Assembly (NCBI RefSeq): GCF_029227915.1
Contig: NC_079876.1
Span: 5,148,001 to 5,212,000, forward strand
Reading direction: 5' to 3'
Length of the DNA stretch: 64,000 nucleotides
Source: Hydractinia symbiolongicarpus
Lineage: Eukaryota; Cnidaria; Hydrozoa; Anthoathecata; Hydractiniidae
The notes below the pieces were generated by a model. That model was not told the origin of the DNA and made no database searches. It saw only the letters and a program-made list of their open reading frames with translations. A program made the translations under genes and the position numbers. Shown here piece by piece: positions 1 through 13,800 of this stretch; the first letter of the stretch is position 1; every line of letters begins with the position of its first letter.

Positions 1-1705
1 TTAAAAGCCATACAACCTAGTAATATCAGAAGAATATCACTAAATACATGTTGGTACGAATATGTGACCCAATCGTTGTAACTCAAACGAATTGGCACCG
101 TTAGAAAGTCAATGAAGTGTAGTTTTTAAAACTGTCGCTATTTCTTCAGCGCGCGATAACGGATAGGATTGGTCCCACAGAAAAAAACGACTTATTTATC
201 TAAATTTTTAAATAAAGCGCTACTACAGCGCCCAGTGTAATAGCTGATTTCCGGCAATCACGTCAAATTAAGAAGAATGTTCTTTCTTGGAGTCAAATTG
301 TCTCACTTTCACATTTATAAGGTCACAGTCCATAATCAGTTGAATTAAATCCCACAGCAATCGTTTCACTGTTAAAAGCCATACAACCTAGTAATATCAG
401 AAAAATATCGGTAAGTACATGTTGGTACGAATATGTGACCCAACCGTTGTAACTCAAACGGATTGACACCGTTAGAACGTCAATGAAGTGTAGTTTTTGA
501 AACTGTCGCTATTTCTTCAGCGCGCGATAACGGATAGGATTGGTCCCACAGTAAAAAACGACTTATTTATCTAAATGTTTAAATAAGGTGCTACCACAAC
601 GCCTAGTGTAATCGCTGAGCTCCGGCAATCACGTCAAATTAAGAAGAATGTTTTTTCTTGGAGTCCATTTGTGTCATTTATCACATTGATCAGGTCACGG
701 TCCAAAGTTAGTTCAATTAAGTCCCACAGTCAATCGTTTCACTGTTAAAGGCGATGCAACCTAGTAATATTAGATAAATATCGCTAAATACATGTTGGTA
801 CGAAAATGTGACCCAACCGTTGAAACTCAAACGGACTGACACCGTTAAAAAGTCAATGAAATGTAGTTTTTGAAGCTGTCGCTATTTCTTCAGCGCATGA
901 TAACGGCCAGGATTGGTCCAACAGTTAAAAATGACTTATTAATCTAAATTTTTAATGGAAGCGCTACCACAGGGCCCAGTGAAATCGCTGAGTTTCGGCA
1001 ATCATTTCAAATTAAGAAGAATGTTATTTCTTGGAGTCCAATTGTCTTACTTTCACATTTATAAGGTCACAGTCCATAATCAGTTCAATTAAGTCTCACA
1101 GTCAATCGTTTCACTGTTAAAAGCCATACAACCTAGTAATATCAGAAAAATATCGCTAAATACATGTTGGTACGAATATGTGACCCAACCATTGTAAATC
1201 AAACGGACTGACACCGTTAGAAAGTCAATGAAGTGTACTTTTGGAAACTGTCGCTATTTCTTCAGCGCGCGATAACGGATAGGATTGGTCCCACAGTAAA
1301 GAACGACTTATTTATCTAAATTTTTATATAAAGCGATACCACAACGCCCAGTGTAATCGCTGATTTCCGGCAATCACGTCAAATTAAGAAGAATGTTTTT
1401 TCTTGGAGTCCATTTGTGTCATTTATCACATTGATCAGGTCACGGTCCAAAATCACTTCAATTATGTGCCACAGTCAATCGTTTCACTGTTAAAAGCCAT
1501 ACAACCTAGTAATATCAGAAAAATATCGCTAAATACATGTTGGTACGAATATGTGACCCAACCGTTGTAACTCAAACGGATTAACACCGTTAGAAAGTCA
1601 ATGAAATGTAGTTTTTGAAACTGTTGCTATTTCTTCAGCGCGTGATAACGGATAGGATTGGTCCAACTGAAAAGAACGACTTATTTATTTAAATTTTTAA
1701 ATGAA

Positions 1706-1720
1706 GCGCTACCACAGCGC
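1706..1720 (+). repeat. GC-rich hairpin GCGCT-ACCAC-AGCGC in the monomer
   Basis: Perfect 5-bp inverted repeat with a 5-nt loop. It recurs in many monomers of both subfamilies and is broken in others by AACGC, AGAGCC or GCACT variants. It lies just 3' of the AT-rich stretch. Shown at one representative position. Confidence 0.7.
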
Positions 1721-1862
1721 CCAGTGTAATCGCTGAGTTCCGGCAATCACGTCAAATTAAGAAGAATGTTATTTCTTGGAGTCCAATTGTCTCACTTATA
1801 ACATTTATAAGGTCACGGTCCAAAATCAGTTCAATTATGTACCACAGTCAATGGTTTCACTG

Positions 1863-4095
1863 TTAAAAGCGATGCAATCTAGTAATATCAGAAAAATGTC
1901 GCTAAATACATGTTGGTACGAATATGTGACCCAACCGTTGTAACTCAAACGGATTAACACCGTTAGAAAGTCAATGAAATGTAGTTTTTTAAACTGTTGC
2001 TATTTCTTCAGCGCGTGATAACGGATAGGATTGGTCCCACTAAAAAGAACGACTTATTTATCGAAATTTTTAAATGAAGCGCTACCACAGCGCCCAGTGT
2101 AATCGCTTATTGCGGTAATCACGTCAAATTAAGAAGAATGTTTTATCTTGGAGTCCATTTGTGTCATCTATCACATTGATCAGGTCACAGTCCAAAGTTA
2201 GTTCAATTAAGTCCCACAGTCAATCGTTTCACTGTAAAAAGCGATGCAACCTAGTAATATCAGATAAATATCGCTAAATACATGTTGGTACGAATATGTG
2301 ACCCAACCGTTAAAACTTAAACGAACTGACACCGTTAGAAAGTCAATGAAATGTAGTTTTTGAAACTGTCGCTATTTCTTCAGCGCGCGATAACGGATAG
2401 GATTGGTCCCACAGAAAAAAACGACTTATTTATCTGAATTTTTAAATAAAGCGCTACTACAGCGCCCAGTGTAATAGCTGATTTCCGGCAATCACGTCAA
2501 ATTAAGAAGAATGTTCTTTCTTGGAGTCCAATTGTCTCACTTATAACATTTATAAGGTCACGGTCCAAAATCAGTTCAATTATGTACCACAGTCAATCGT
2601 TTCACTGTTAAAAGCGATGCAATCTAGTAATATCAGAAAAATGTCGCTAAATACATGTTGGTACGAATATGTGACCCAACCGTTGTAACTCAAACGGATT
2701 AACACCGTTAGAAAGTCAATGAAATGTAGTTTTTTAAACTGTTGCTATTTCTTCAGCGCGTGATAACGGATAGGATTGGTCCCACTAAAAAGAACGACTT
2801 ATTTATCGAAATTTTTAAATGAAGCGCTACCACAGCGCCCAGTGTAATCGCTTATTGCGGTAATCACGTCAAATTAAGAAGAATGTTTTATCTTGGAGTC
2901 CATTTGTGTCATCTATCACATTGATCAGGTCACAGTCCAAAGTTAGTTCAATTAAGTGCCACAGTCAATCGTTTCACTGTAAAAAGCGATGCAACCTAGT
3001 AATATCAGATAAATATCGCTAAATACATGTTGGTACGAATATGTGACCCAACCGTTAAAACTTAAACGAACTGACACCGTTAGAAAGTCAATGAAATGTA
3101 GTTTTTGAAACTGTCGCTATTTCTTCAGCGCGCGATAACGGATAGGATTGGTCCCACAGAAAAAAACGACTTATTTATCTGAATTTTTAAATAAAGCGCT
3201 ACTACAGCGCCCAGTGTAATAGCTGATTTCCGGCAATCACGTCAAATTAAGAAGAATGTTCTTTCTTGGAGTCCAATTGTCTCACTTATAACATTTATAA
3301 GGTCACGGTCCAAAATCAGTTCAATTATGTACCACAGTCAATCGTTTCACTGTTAAAAGCGATGCAATCTAGTAATATCAGAAAAATGTCGCTAAATACA
3401 TGTTGGTACGAATATGTGACCCAACCGTTGTAACTCAAACGGATTAACACCGTTAGAAAGTCAATGAAATGTAGTTTTTTAAACTGTTGCTATTTCTTCA
3501 GCGCGTGATAACGGATAGGATTGGTCCCACTAAAAAGAACGACTTATTTATCGAAATTTTTAAATGAAGCGCTACCACAGCGCCCAGTGTAATCGCTTAT
3601 TGCGGTAATCACGTCAAATTAAGAAGAATGTTTTATCTTGGAGTCCATTTGTGTCATCTATCACATTGATCAGGTCACAGTCCAAAGTTAGTTCAATTAA
3701 GTCCCACAGTCAATCGTTTCACTGTAAAAAGCGATGCAACCTAGTAATATCAGATAAATATCGCTAAATACATGTTGGTACGAATATGTGACCCAACCGT
3801 TAAAACTTAAACGAACTGACACCGTTAGAAAGTCAATGAAATGTAGTTTTTGAAACTGTCGCTATTTCTTCAGCGCGCGATAACGGATAGGATTGGTCCC
3901 ACAGAAAAAAACGACTTATTTATCTGAATTTTTAAATAAAGCGCTACTACAGCGCCCAGTGTAATAGCTGATTTCCGGCAATCACGTCAAATTAAGAAGA
4001 ATGTTCTTTCTTGGAGTCCAATTGTCTCACTTTCACATTTATAAGGTCACAGTCCATAATCAGTTGAATTAAATCCCACAGCAATCGTTTCACTG
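1863..4095 (+). repeat. 745-bp dimer present three times in tandem
   Basis: Dimer starts lie at 1863, 2608 and 3353, exactly 745 bp apart; second monomers start at 2235, 2980 and 3725. The first monomer of each carries CAATCTAG, AAAATGTCGC and TTTTTTAAACTG; the second carries CACTGTAAAAAGCG and TTTATCTGAATTT. Between copies I noticed AAGTCCCAC/AAGTGCCAC and a changed 3' end in the third copy (CTCACTTTCACATTT). The matching block in the second 18-mer (8566-9308) has only one dimer, so two dimers (1490 bp) were gained here or lost there. Confidence 0.92.
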
Positions 4096-5213
4096 TTAAA
4101 AGCCATACAACCTAGTAATATCAGAAAAATATCGCTAAGTACATGTTGGTACGAATATGTGACCCAACCGTTGTAACTCAAACGGATTGACACCGTTAGA
4201 ACGTCAATGAAATTTAGTTTTTGAAACTGTCGCTATTTCTTCAGCGCGCGATAACGGATAGGATTGGTCCCACAGTAAAAAACAACTTATTTATCTAAAT
4301 TTTTAAATAAGGTGCTACCACAACGCCTAGTGTAATCGCTGAGCTCCGGCAATCACGTCAAATTAAGAAGAATGTTTTTTCTTGGAGTCCATTTGTGTCA
4401 TTTATCACATTGATCAGGTCACGGTCCAAAGTTAGTTCAATTAAGTCCCACAGTCAATCGTTTCACTGTTAAAGGCGATGCAACCTAGTAATATTAGATA
4501 AATATCGCTAAATACATGTTGGTACGAATATGTGACCCAACCGTTGTAACTCAAACGGATTAACACCGTTAGAAAGTCAATGAAATGTAGTTTTTGAAAC
4601 TGTCGCTATTTCTTCAGCGTGCGATAACGGATAGGATTGATCCCACAGAAAAGAACGACTTATTTATCTAAATTTTTATATGAAGCGCTACCACAGCGCC
4701 CCGTGTAATCGCTGATTTGCAGTAATCAAGTCAAAATAAGAAGAACGTTTTTTCTGGGAGTCCATTTGTGTCATCTATCACATTGATCAGGTCACAGTCC
4801 AAAGTTAGTTCAATTAAGTACCACAGTCAATCGTTTCACTGTTAAAAGCGATGCAACTTAGCAATATCAGATAAATATCGCTAAATACATGTTGGTACGA
4901 ATATGTGACCCAACCGTTGAAACTGAAACGAACTGACACCGTTTGAAAGTCAATGAAATGTAGTTTTTGAAACTGTCGCTATTTCTTCAGCGCACGATAA
5001 CGGCCAGGATTGGTCCAACAGTTAAAAATGACTTATTAATCTAAATTTTTAATGGAAGCGCTACCACAGCGCCCAGTGAAATCGCTGAGTTTCGGCAATC
5101 ATTTCAAATTAAGAAGAATGTTATTTCTTGGAGTCCAATTGTCTTACTTTCACATTTATAAGGTCACAGTCCATAATCAGTTCAATTAAGTCTCACAGTC
5201 AATCGTTTCACTG

Positions 5214-5959
5214 TTAAAAGCCATACAACCTGGTAATATCAGAAAAATATCGCTAAATACATGTTGGTACGAATATGTGACCCAACCGTTGTAACTCAAA
5301 CGGATTAACACCGTTAGAAAGTCAATGAAATGTAGTTTTTGAAACTGTTGCTATTTCTTCAGCGCGTGATAACGGATAGGATTGGTCCCACTGAAAAGAA
5401 CGACTTATTTATTTAAATTTTTAAATGAAGCGCTACCACAGCGCCCAGTGTAATCGCTAAGTTCCGGCAATCACGTCAAATTAAGAAGAATGTTATTTCT
5501 TGGAGTCCAATTGTCTCACTTATAACATTTATAAGGTCACGGTCCAAAATCAGTTCAATTATGTGCCAAAGTCAATCGTTTCACTGTTAAAAGCCATACA
5601 ACCTAGTAATATCAGAAAAATATCGCTAAATACATGTTGGTACGAATATGTGACCCAACCGTTGTAACTCAAACGGATTAACACCGTTAGAAAGTCAATG
5701 AAATGTAGTTTTTGAAACTGTTGCTATTTCTTCAGCGCGTGATAACGGATAGGATTGGTCCCACTGAAAAGAACGACTTATTTATTTAAATTTTTAAATG
5801 AAGCGCTACCACAGCGCCCAGTGTAATCACTAAGTTCCGGCAATCAAGTCAAATTAAGAAGAATGTTATTTCTTGGAGTCCAATTGTCTCACTTATAACA
5901 TTTATAAGGTCACGGTCCAAAATCAGTTCAATTATGTGCCACAGTCAATCGTTTCACTG
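5214..5959 (+). repeat. Tandem duplication of one 373-bp monomer
   Basis: Monomers 5214-5586 and 5587-5959 share the same variant set (GCGTGATAAC, CCCACTGAAAAG, TTATTTATTTAAATTT, CTAAGTTCCGG). They differ at only a few bases, for example CCTGGTAAT/CCTAGTAAT and TCGCTAAG/TCACTAAG. This looks like a single-unit unequal exchange inside HOR copy 1. Confidence 0.8.
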
Positions 5960-6703
5960 TTAAAAGCGATGCAATCTAGTAATATCAGAAAAATGTCGCT
6001 AAATACATGTTGGTACGAATATGTGACCCAACCGTTGTAACTCAAACGGATTAACACCGTTAGAAAGTCAATGAAATGTAGTTTTTGAAACTGTTGCTAT
6101 TTCTTCAGCGCGTGATAACGGATAGGATTGGTCCCACTAAAAAGAACGACTTATTTATCTAAATTTTTAAATGAAGCGCTACCACAGCGCCCAGTGTAAT
6201 CGCTTATTGCGGTAATCACGTCAAATTAAGAAGAATGTTTTATCTTGGAGTCCATTTGTGTCATCTATCACATTGATCAGGTCACAGTCCAAAGTTAGTT
6301 CAATTAAGTCCCACAGTCAATCGTTTCACTGTTAAAAGCGATGCAACCTAGTAATATCAGATAAATATCGCTAAATACATGTTGGTACGAATATGTGACC
6401 CAACCGTTAAAACTCAAACGAACTGACACCGTTAGAAAGTCAATGAAATGTAGTTTTTGAAACTGTCGCTATTTCTTCAGCGCGCGATAACGGATAGGAT
6501 TGGTCCCACAGAAAAAAACGACTTATTTATCTAAATTTTTAAATAAAGCGCTACTACAGCGCCCAGTGTAATAGCTGATTTCCGGCAATCACGTCAAATT
6601 AAGAAGAATGTTCTTTCTTGGAGTCCAATTGTCTCACTTTCACATTTATAAGGTCAAAGTCCATAATCAGTTCAATTAAATCCCACAGTCAATCGTTTCA
6701 CTG

Positions 6704-9700
6704 TTAAAAGCCATACAACCTAGTAATATCAGAAGAATATCACTAAATACATGTTGGTACGAATATGTGACCCAATCGTTGTAACTCAAACGAATTGGCA
6801 CCGTTAGAAAGTCAATGAAGTGTAGTTTTTAAAACTGTCGCTATTTCTTCAGCGCGCGATAACGGATAGGATTGGTCCCACAGAAAAAAACGACTTATTT
6901 ATCTAAATTTTTAAATAAAGCGCTACTACAGCGCCCAGTGTAATAGCTGATTTCCGGCAATCACGTCAAATTAAGAAGAATGTTCTTTCTTGGAGTCAAA
7001 TTGTCTCACTTTCACATTTATAAGGTCACAGTCCATAATCAGTTGAATTAAATCCCACAGCAATCGTTTCACTGTTAAAAGCCATACAACCTAGTAATAT
7101 CAGAAAAATATCGGTAAGTACATGTTGGTACGAATATGTGACCCAACCGTTGTAACTCAAACGGATTGACACCGTTAGAACGTCAATGAAGTGTAGTTTT
7201 TGAAACTGTCGCTATTTCTTCAGCGCGCGATAACGGATAGGATTGGTCCCACAGTAAAAAACGACTTATTTATCTAAATGTTTAAATAAGGTGCTACCAC
7301 AACGCCTAGTGTAATCGCTGAGCTCCGGCAATCACGTCAAATTAAGAAGAATGTTTTTTCTTGGAGTCCATTTGTGTCATTTATCACATTGATCAGGTCA
7401 CGGTCCAAAGTTAGTTCAATTAAGTCCCACAGTCAATCGTTTCACTGTTAAAGGCGATGCAACCTAGTAATATTAGATAAATATCGCTAAATACATGTTG
7501 GTACGAAAATGTGACCCAACCGTTGAAACTCAAACGGACTGACACCGTTAAAAAGTCAATGAAATGTAGTTTTTGAAGCTGTCGCTATTTCTTCAGCGCA
7601 TGATAACGGCCAGGATTGGTCCAACAGTTAAAAATGACTTATTAATCTAAATTTTTAATGGAAGCGCTACCACAGGGCCCAGTGAAATCGCTGAGTTTCG
7701 GCAATCATTTCAAATTAAGAAGAATGTTATTTCTTGGAGTCCAATTGTCTTACTTTCACATTTATAAGGTCACAGTCCATAATCAGTTCAATTAAGTCTC
7801 ACAGTCAATCGTTTCACTGTTAAAAGCCATACAACCTAGTAATATCAGAAAAATATCGCTAAATACATGTTGGTACGAATATGTGACCCAACCATTGTAA
7901 ATCAAACGGACTGACACCGTTAGAAAGTCAATGAAGTGTACTTTTGGAAACTGTCGCTATTTCTTCAGCGCGCGATAACGGATAGGATTGGTCCCACAGT
8001 AAAGAACGACTTATTTATCTAAATTTTTATATAAAGCGATACCACAACGCCCAGTGTAATCGCTGATTTCCGGCAATCACGTCAAATTAAGAAGAATGTT
8101 TTTTCTTGGAGTCCATTTGTGTCATTTATCACATTGATCAGGTCACGGTCCAAAATCACTTCAATTATGTGCCACAGTCAATCGTTTCACTGTTAAAAGC
8201 CATACAACCTAGTAATATCAGAAAAATATCGCTAAATACATGTTGGTACGAATATGTGACCCAACCGTTGTAACTCAAACGGATTAACACCGTTAGAAAG
8301 TCAATGAAATGTAGTTTTTGAAACTGTTGCTATTTCTTCAGCGCGTGATAACGGATAGGATTGGTCCAACTGAAAAGAACGACTTATTTATTTAAATTTT
8401 TAAATGAAGCGCTACCACAGCGCCCAGTGTAATCGCTGAGTTCCGGCAATCACGTCAAATTAAGAAGAATGTTATTTCTTGGAGTCCAATTGTCTCACTT
8501 ATAACATTTATAAGGTCACGGTCCAAAATCAGTTCAATTATGTACCACAGTCAATCGTTTCACTGTTAAAAGCGATGCAATCTAGTAATATCAGAAAAAT
8601 GTCGCTAAATACATGTTGGTACGAATATGTGACCCAACCGTTGTAACTCAAACGGATTAACACCGTTAGAAAGTCAATGAAATGTAGTTTTTTAAACTGT
8701 TGCTATTTCTTCAGCGCGTGATAACGGATAGGATTGGTCCCACTAAAAAGAACGACTTATTTATCGAAATTTTTAAATGAAGCGCTACCACAGCGCCCAG
8801 TGTAATCGCTTATTGCGGTAATCACGTCAAATTAAGAAGAATGTTTTATCTTGGAGTCCATTTGTGTCATCTATCACATTGATCAGGTCACAGTCCAAAG
8901 TTAGTTCAATTAAGTCCCACAGTCAATCGTTTCACTGTAAAAAGCGATGCAACCTAGTAATATCAGATAAATATCGCTAAATACATGTTGGTACGAATAT
9001 GTGACCCAACCGTTAAAACTTAAACGAACTGACACCGTTAGAAAGTCAATGAAATGTAGTTTTTGAAACTGTCGCTATTTCTTCAGCGCGCGATAACGGA
9101 TAGGATTGGTCCCACAGAAAAAAACGACTTATTTATCTGAATTTTTAAATAAAGCGCTACTACAGGGCCCAGTGTAATAGCTGATTTCCGGCAATCACGT
9201 CAAATTAAGAAGAATGTTCTTTCTTGGAGTCCAATTGTCTCACTTTCACATTTATAAGGTCACAGTCCATAATCAGTTGAATTAAATCCCACAGCAATCG
9301 TTTCACTGTTAAAAGCCATACAACCTAGTAATATCAGAAAAATATCGCTAAGTACATGTTGGTACGAATATGTGACCCAACCGTTGTAACTCAAACGGAT
9401 TGACACCGTTAGAACGTCAATGAAATTTAGTTTTTGAAACTGTCGCTATTTCTTCAGCGCGCGATAACGGATAGGATTGGTCCCACAGTAAAAAACGACT
9501 TATTTATCTAAATTTTTAAATAAGGTGCTACCACAACGCCTAGTGTAATCGCTGAGCTCCGGCAATCACGTCAAATTAAGAAGAATGTTTTTTCTTGGAG
9601 TCCATTTGTGTCATTTATCACATTGATCAGGTCACGGTCCAAAGTTAGTTCAATTAAGTCCCACAGTCAATCGTTTCACTGTTAAAGGCGATGCAACCTA

Positions 9701-9740
9701 GTAATATTAGATAAATATCGCTAAATACATGTTGGTACGA
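6704..9740 (+). repeat. 18-monomer HOR, copy 2 (partial)
   Basis: Matches 1-2607 at offset 6703, then switches to offset 5213 (9309 matching 4096). The 1490-bp difference equals two 745-bp dimers. The shared AATTTAGTTTTTG variant near 4211 and 9425 confirms the downstream match. Identity breaks near 9740, where this copy reads GGTACGAAAATG and copy 1 reads GGTACGAATATG. After this point the array follows the 9-mer pattern. Confidence 0.85.
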
Positions 9741-10450
9741 AAATGTGACCCAACCGTTGAAACTCAAACGGACTGACACCGTTAAAAAGTCAATGAAATG
9801 TAGTTTTTGAAGCTGTAGCTACTTCTTCAGCGCGCGATAACGGCTAGGATTGGTCCCACAGTAAAATTTGACTTATTTATCTAATTTTTTAAATGAAGTG
9901 CTACCACAGCGCCCAGTGTAATCGCTGAGTTCCGCCAATCACGTCAAACTAAGAAGAATGTTATTTCTTGAAGTCCAATTGTCTCAATTATAACATTTAT
10001 AAGGTCACAGTCAAAAATCAGTTCAATTATGTGCCACAGTCAATCGTTTCACTGTTAAAAGCCATACAACCTAGTAATATTAGAAAAATATCGCTAAATA
10101 TATGTTGGTACGAATATGTGACCCAACCGTTGTAACTCAAACGGATTAACACCGTTAGAAAGTCAATGAAATGTAGTTTTTGGAACAGTCGCTATTTCTT
10201 CAGCGTGCGATAACGGATAGGATTGATCCCACAGAAAAGAACGACTTATTTATCTAAATTTTTATATGAAGCCCTACCACAGCGCCCCGTGTAATCGCTG
10301 ATTTGCAGTAATCAAGTCAAAATAAGAAGAACGTTTTTTCTGGGAGTCCATTTGTGTCATCTATCACATTGATCACGTCACAGTCCAAAGTTAGTTCAAC
10401 TAAGTACCACAGTCAATCGTTTCACTGTTAAAAGCGATGCAACCTAGTAA
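7644..10450 (+). repeat. 9-monomer HOR (3351 bp), first copy
   Basis: Landmarks match the following block at a constant 3351 bp: 7820/11171 (ACCATTGTAAATC monomer), 8566/11917 (CAATCTAG monomer), 9309/12660 (AAGTACATG monomer) and 10428/13779. The left match starts at TTTAATGGAAGCGC with CACAGGGCCCAG (7650s and 11000s). The 9-mer overlaps the right part of the second 18-mer, so it is a separate amplification event in a different phase. Confidence 0.85.
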
Positions 10451-10994
10451 TATCAGAAAAATATCGCTAAATACATGTTGGTACGAAAATGTGACCCAAC
10501 CGTTGAAACTCAAACGGACTAACACCGTTAAAAAGTCAATGAAATGTAGTTTTTGAAGCTGTCGCTATTTCTTCAGCGTGCGATAACGGCTAGGATTGGT
10601 CCCACATTAAAAAATGACTTTTTAACTTAATTTTTAATTGAAGCGCTACCACAGCGCCCAGTGTAATTGCTGAGTTTCAGAAATCATTTCATTTTAAGAA
10701 GAATGTTATTTCTTGGAGTCCAATTGTGTCACTATAACATTTATAAGGTCAAAGTCCATAATCAGTTCAATTAAATCCCACAGTCAATCGTTTCACTGTT
10801 AAAAGCCATACAACCTAGCAATATCAGAAGAATATCGCTAAATACATGTTGGTACGAATATGTGACCCAACCGTTGTAACTCAAACGAATTGGCACCGTT
10901 AGAAATTCAATGAAGTGTAGTTTTTGAAACTGTCGCTATTTCTTCAGCGCGCGATAACGGATAGGATTGGTCCCACAGTAAAGAACGACTTATT

Positions 10995-13800
10995 TATCTA
11001 AATTTTTAATGGAAGCGCTACCACAGGGCCCAGTGAAATCGCTGAGTTTCGGCAATCATTTCAAATTAAGAAGAATGTTATTTCTTGGAGTCCAATTGTC
11101 TTACTTTCACATTTATAAGGTCACAGTCCATAATCAGTTCAATTAAGTCTCACAGTCAATCGTTTCACTGTTAAAAGCCATACAACCTAGTAATATCAGA
11201 AAAATATCGCTAAATACATGTTGGTACGAATATGTGACCCAACCATTGTAAATCAAACGGACTGACACCGTTAGAAAGTCAATGAAAAGTAGTTTTGGAA
11301 ACTGTCGCTATTTCTTCAGCGCGCGATAACGGATAGGATTGGTCCCACAGTAAAGAACGACTTATTTATCTAAATTTTTATATAAAGCGATACCACAACG
11401 CCCAGTGTAATTGCTGATTTCCGGCAATCACGTCAAATTAAGAAGAATGTTTTTTCTTGGAGTCCATTTGTGTCATTTATCACATTGATCAGGTCACGGT
11501 CCAAAATCAGTTCAATTATGTGCCACAGTCAATCGTTTCACTGTTAAAAGCCATACAACCTAGTAATATCAGAAAAATATCGCTAAATACATGTTGGTAC
11601 GAATATGTGACCCAACCGTTGTAACTCAAACGGATTACCACCGTTAGAAAGTCAATGAAATGTAGTTTTTGAAACTGTTGCTATTTCTTCAGCGCGTGAG
11701 AACGGATAGGATTGGTCCAACTGAAAAGAACGACTTATTTATCTAAATTTTTAAATGAAGCGCTACCACAGCGCCCAGTGTAATCGCTGAGTTCCGGCAA
11801 TCACGTCAAATTAAGAAGAATGTTATTTCTTGGGGTCCAATTGTCTCACTTATAACATTTATAAGGTCACGGTCCAAAATCAGTTCAATTATGTACCACA
11901 GTCAATCGTTTCACTGTTAAAAGCGACGCAATCTAGTAATATCAGAAAAATGTCGCTAAATACATGTTGGTACGAATATGTGACCCAACCGTTGTAACTC
12001 AAACGGATTAACACCGTTAGAAAGTCAATGAAATGTAGTTTTTTAAACTGTTGCTATTTCTTCAGCGCGTGATAACGGATAGGATTGGTCCCACTAAAAA
12101 GAACGACTTATTTATCGAAATTTTTAAATGAAGCGCTACCACAGCGCCCAGTGTAATCGCTTATTGCGGTAATCACGTCAAATTAAGAATAATGTTTTAT
12201 CTTGGAGTCCATTTGTGTCATCTATCACATTGATCACGTCACAGTCCAAAGTTAGTTCAATTAAGTCCCACAGTCAATCGTTTCACTGTTAAAAGCGATG
12301 CAACCTAGTAATATCAGATAAATATCGCTAAATACATGTTGGTACGAATATGTGACCCAACCGTTAAAACTCAAACTAACTGACACCGTTAGAAAGTCAA
12401 TGAAATGTAGTTTTTGAAATTGTCGCTATTTCTTCAGCGCGCGATAACGGATAGGATTGGTCCCACAGAAAAAAACGACTTATTTATCTAAATTTTTAAA
12501 TAAAGCGCTACTGCAGCGCCCAGTGTAATAGCTGATTTCCGGCAATCACGTCAAATTAAGAAGAATGTTCTTTCTTGGAGTCCAATTGTCTCACTTCCAC
12601 ATTTATAAGGTCACAGTCCATAATCAGTTGAATTAAATCCCACAGCAATCGTTTCACTGTTAAAAGCCATACAACCTAGTAATATCAGAAAAATATCGCT
12701 AAGTACATGTTGGTACGAATATGTGACCCAACCGTTGTAACTCAAACGGATTGACACCGTTAGAACGTCAATGAAGTGTAGTTTTTGAAACTGTCGCTAT
12801 TTCTTCAGCGCGCGATAACGGATAGGATTGGTCCCACAGTAAAAAACGACTTATTTATCTAAATTTTTAAATAAGGTGCTACCACAACGCCTAGTGTAAT
12901 CGCTGAGCTCCGGCAATCACGTCAAATTAAGAAAAATGTTTTTTCTTGGAGTCCATTTGTGTCATTTATCACATTGATCAGGTCACGGTCCAAAGTTAGT
13001 TCAATTAAGTCCCACAGTCAATCGTTTCACTGTTAAAGGCGATGCAACCTAGTAATATTAGATAAATATCGCTAAATACATGTTGGTACGAAAATGTGAC
13101 CCAACCGTTGAAACTCAAACGGACTGACACCGTTAAAAAGTCAATGAAATGTAGTTTTTGAAGCTGTAGCTACTTCTTCAGCGCGCGATAACGGCTAGGA
13201 TTGGTCCCACAGTAAAATTTGACTTATTTATCTAATTTTTTAAATGAAGTGCTACCACAGCGCCCAGTGTAATCGCTGAGTTCCGCCAATCACGTCAAAC
13301 TAAGAAGAATGTTATTTCTTGGAGTCCAATTGTCTCAATTATAACATTTATAAGGTCACAGTCCAAAATCAGTTCAATTATGTGCCACAGTCAATCGTTT
13401 CACTGTTAAAAGCCATACAACCTAGTAATATTAGAAAAATATCGCTAAATACATGTTGGTACGAATATGTGACCCAACCGTTGTAACTCAAACGGATTAA
13501 CACCGTTAGAAAGTCAATGAAATGTAGTTTTTGGAACTGTCGCTATTTCTTCAGCGTGCGATAACGGATTGGATTGATCCCACAGAAAAGAACGACTTAT
13601 TTATCTAAATTTTTATATGAAGCGCTACCTCAGCGCCCAGTGTAATTGCTGATTTGCAGTAATCAAGTCAAAATAAGAAGAACAATTTTTCTGGGAGTCC
13701 ATTTGTGTCATCAATCACATTGATCACGTCACAGTCCAAAGTTAGTTCAACTAAGTACCACAGTCAATCGTTTCACTGTTAAAAGCGATGCAACCTAGTA
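10995..13800 (+). repeat. 9-monomer HOR (3351 bp), second copy
   Basis: Same order of variant monomers as 7644-10450. Private changes include GAGAACGGATAGG near 11698, AAGCGACGCAATC near 11926 and AAGAATAATG near 12187. Its right part (from 12289) also forms the first copy of the 4-mer that follows. Confidence 0.82.
12289..13778 (+). repeat. 4-monomer HOR (1490 bp), copy 1
   Basis: Starts at 12289 and repeats at 13779. Distinctive shared variants are GCTACTGCAGCGCC (CTGCAG at 12511 and 14001, exactly 1490 bp apart), CTCACTTCCACATTT, the AAGTACATG monomer and the TGAAGCTGTAGCTAC monomer. Its last three monomers are also present in the preceding 9-mer (9309-10427). Confidence 0.87.

Larger units (their letters stand above)
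1..6703 (+). repeat. 18-monomer HOR, copy 1 (6703 bp)
   Basis: Sequence from position 1 reappears from 6704. Distinctive shared variants include AGAAGAATATCACTAAATAC with ACCCAATCGTTG in the first monomer, CGGTAAGTACATG in the second, and CACAGGGCCCAGTG near 965 and 7670. Over the first 1.86 kb I noticed a single base difference (CAATGGTTTC near 1851 against CAATCGTTTC), so the duplication is recent. Copy 1 holds three 745-bp dimers where copy 2 holds one. Whether position 1 is the true left edge cannot be seen. Confidence 0.88.
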
